From Nocardia mexicana NBRC 108244 (GTDB lineage Bacteria; Actinomycetota; Actinomycetes; Mycobacteriales; Mycobacteriaceae), in assembly GCF_001613165.1 (NCBI RefSeq), contig NZ_BDBV01000024.1, positions 1 through 64,000 of the forward strand: DNA of 64,000 nt, given 5' to 3'. Position 1 is the stretch's first letter. Every line of letters begins with the position of its first letter. The notes below the pieces were generated by a model. It did no database searches. It worked only from the letters and a program-made list of their open reading frames with translations, and was not told the DNA's origin. The position numbers were made by a program, and so were the translations under genes. This document shows, piece after piece, positions 63,014 to 64,000 of the stretch.

Positions 63014-64000
63014 ATGACGATCGCGTCGACAACGGCTCCGGAGAATGCCGGGGAATTGGAACCACACCATGCGGCGGTGGTCCGCGACACGTTGCCTGTG
63101 ATCGCGGCACGAATCGATGAGATCACCACGGCGTTCTATCGGAGAATGTTCGCCGCGCACCCGGAACTGCTCCGCGATCGGTTCAATCGCGGCAACCAGG
63201 CGCAGGGCGCGCAGCAGCGGGCACTCGCCGCGTCGATCGCCACTTTTGCCACGCATCTGGTGGATCCGGACCTGCCGCATCCGCGGGAACTGCTCTCGCG
63301 GATCGGTCACAAGCACGCCTCGCTCGGCGTGGTCGCCGAGGAATACCCGATCGTGCACGAGCACCTGTTCGCGGCGATCGTGGAGGTGCTCGGCGCGGGC
63401 GTGGTGACCGGCGAGGTCGCTGCGGCGTGGGATCGCGTCTACTGGCTGATGGCGGACGCGCTCATCGCCCTGGAACGCGAGTTGTACGCGGAGGCCGGTG
63501 TCGAACCGGGAGACGTGTTCCGCGAGACGACGGTGGTCGAACGCATCGAGGATTCCTCCGGTGTCGTCGGTTTCGTGATCGAGTCGGCCGACCCGACCCG
63601 GCCGCTTCCGGAATTCGTTCCCGGCCAGTACATTTCGGTCGGCGCAACACTGCCCGATGGTGCTCGGCAGCTGCGCCAGTACAGCCTGATCAACGAGCCG
63701 GGCGACGGACGACTGGCCTTCGCCGTGCGGCGCGTGCGCGGCGACGGCGCGCATCCCGACGGCGAGGTCTCGACCTGGCTGCACGAGAACATCCGGGCCG
63801 GAGACCGACTGCAGGTCACGATCCCGTTCGGGGATCTCACCATCGACACCGCGACCACCACGCCCCTGGTGCTGATCTCGGCGGGAATCGGAGTGACGCC
63901 CATGATCGGGATTCTCGACCATCTCGCCTCCCACTCGTCGCGCCGCCGGGTGCTGGTGCTGCACGCCGACCGCTCCGAACACACCCATCCACTGCGCCAG
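63014..64000 (+). CDS. hmp: Flavohaemoprotein (nitric oxide dioxygenase), partial
   Basis: The first 329 residues of a flavohaemoglobin, cut by the window end. The globin domain (about 15-150) has the B10 Tyr42 in FYRRMFAAHPELL and proximal His101 in GHKHASLGVVAEEYPIVHEH. The FAD domain has PGQYISVGATL and RQYSLINEPG; the NAD part begins with LVLISAGIGVTPMIGILDHL. It converts NO to nitrate with O2 and NAD(P)H, protecting against NO that can arise from nitrite made by the Nar enzyme in this window. The ATG at 63014 follows GAGGAGATC. A DosR-like box lies 201 bases upstream. The end of the reductase domain lies outside the window. Confidence 0.92.
   Translation, partial: MTIASTTAPENAGELEPHHAAVVRDTLPVIAARIDEITTAFYRRMFAAHPELLRDRFNRGNQAQGAQQRALAASIATFATHLVDPDLPHPRELLSRIGHKHASLGVVAEEYPIVHEHLFAAIVEVLGAGVVTGEVAAAWDRVYWLMADALIALERELYAEAGVEPGDVFRETTVVERIEDSSGVVGFVIESADPTRPLPEFVPGQYISVGATLPDGARQLRQYSLINEPGDGRLAFAVRRVRGDGAHPDGEVSTWLHENIRAGDRLQVTIPFGDLTIDTATTTPLVLISAGIGVTPMIGILDHLASHSSRRRVLVLHADRSEHTHPLRQ

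Overview
The window is GC-rich actinobacterial DNA, most likely from Nocardia or a close relative such as Rhodococcus. The evidence is a 3-ketosteroid 9-alpha-hydroxylase (KshA), a wax ester synthase/DGAT, mycothiol-type arsenate reductases, many GTG/TTG starts and two PucR-type regulators. This assignment is inferred from gene content; no database search was possible.

Region 1 (1-5200) holds two short secreted peptides, each with two cysteines and an almost identical mature core, and two long paralogous PucR-type regulators between them. The peptide leaders share an inverted repeat at the same distance from the start codon. Region 2 (5200-8200) is decaying: a hydrolase remnant, an LVIVD-type remnant, an IS3-like transposase remnant, a frameshifted membrane protein, and a reading frame in which a Tat-lipoprotein SnoaL domain is joined to a secreted protein. 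Region 3 (8275-11510) carries a flavin monooxygenase, a TetR regulator with two palindromic operators, and a divergent chloroperoxidase-like hydrolase.

Region 4 (11576-18146) is an arsenic-resistance island: ArsR, the Acr3 efflux pump, two arsenate reductases, a broken membrane gene, two flavoproteins (one with a cysteine-rich tail), and an ArsR fused to an ArsN-like acetyltransferase.

Region 5 (18232 to the end) resembles a dormancy/hypoxia regulon. It contains PEP synthase, universal stress proteins, the narK-narGHJI nitrate respiration operon, a WS/DGAT lipid synthase, a P2-type and a P1B-type ATPase, an Rv1733c-like membrane protein, a hybrid sensor kinase, DUF1918 and DUF4389 proteins, PAP2 enzymes, a GH65 phosphorylase, an acyl-ACP desaturase, GTP-dependent PEPCK, a SulP transporter and, at the right edge, a flavohaemoprotein (cut by the window). 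Many of these genes are preceded by a 14-15 base element close to GGGACYTTCGGCCC, very like the mycobacterial DosR box. The region therefore appears to be a co-regulated block for nitrate respiration, NO detoxification, gluconeogenesis, lipid storage and ion homeostasis at low oxygen. No dosR gene lies in the window. kshA sits inside this block but has a KstR-like operator instead.
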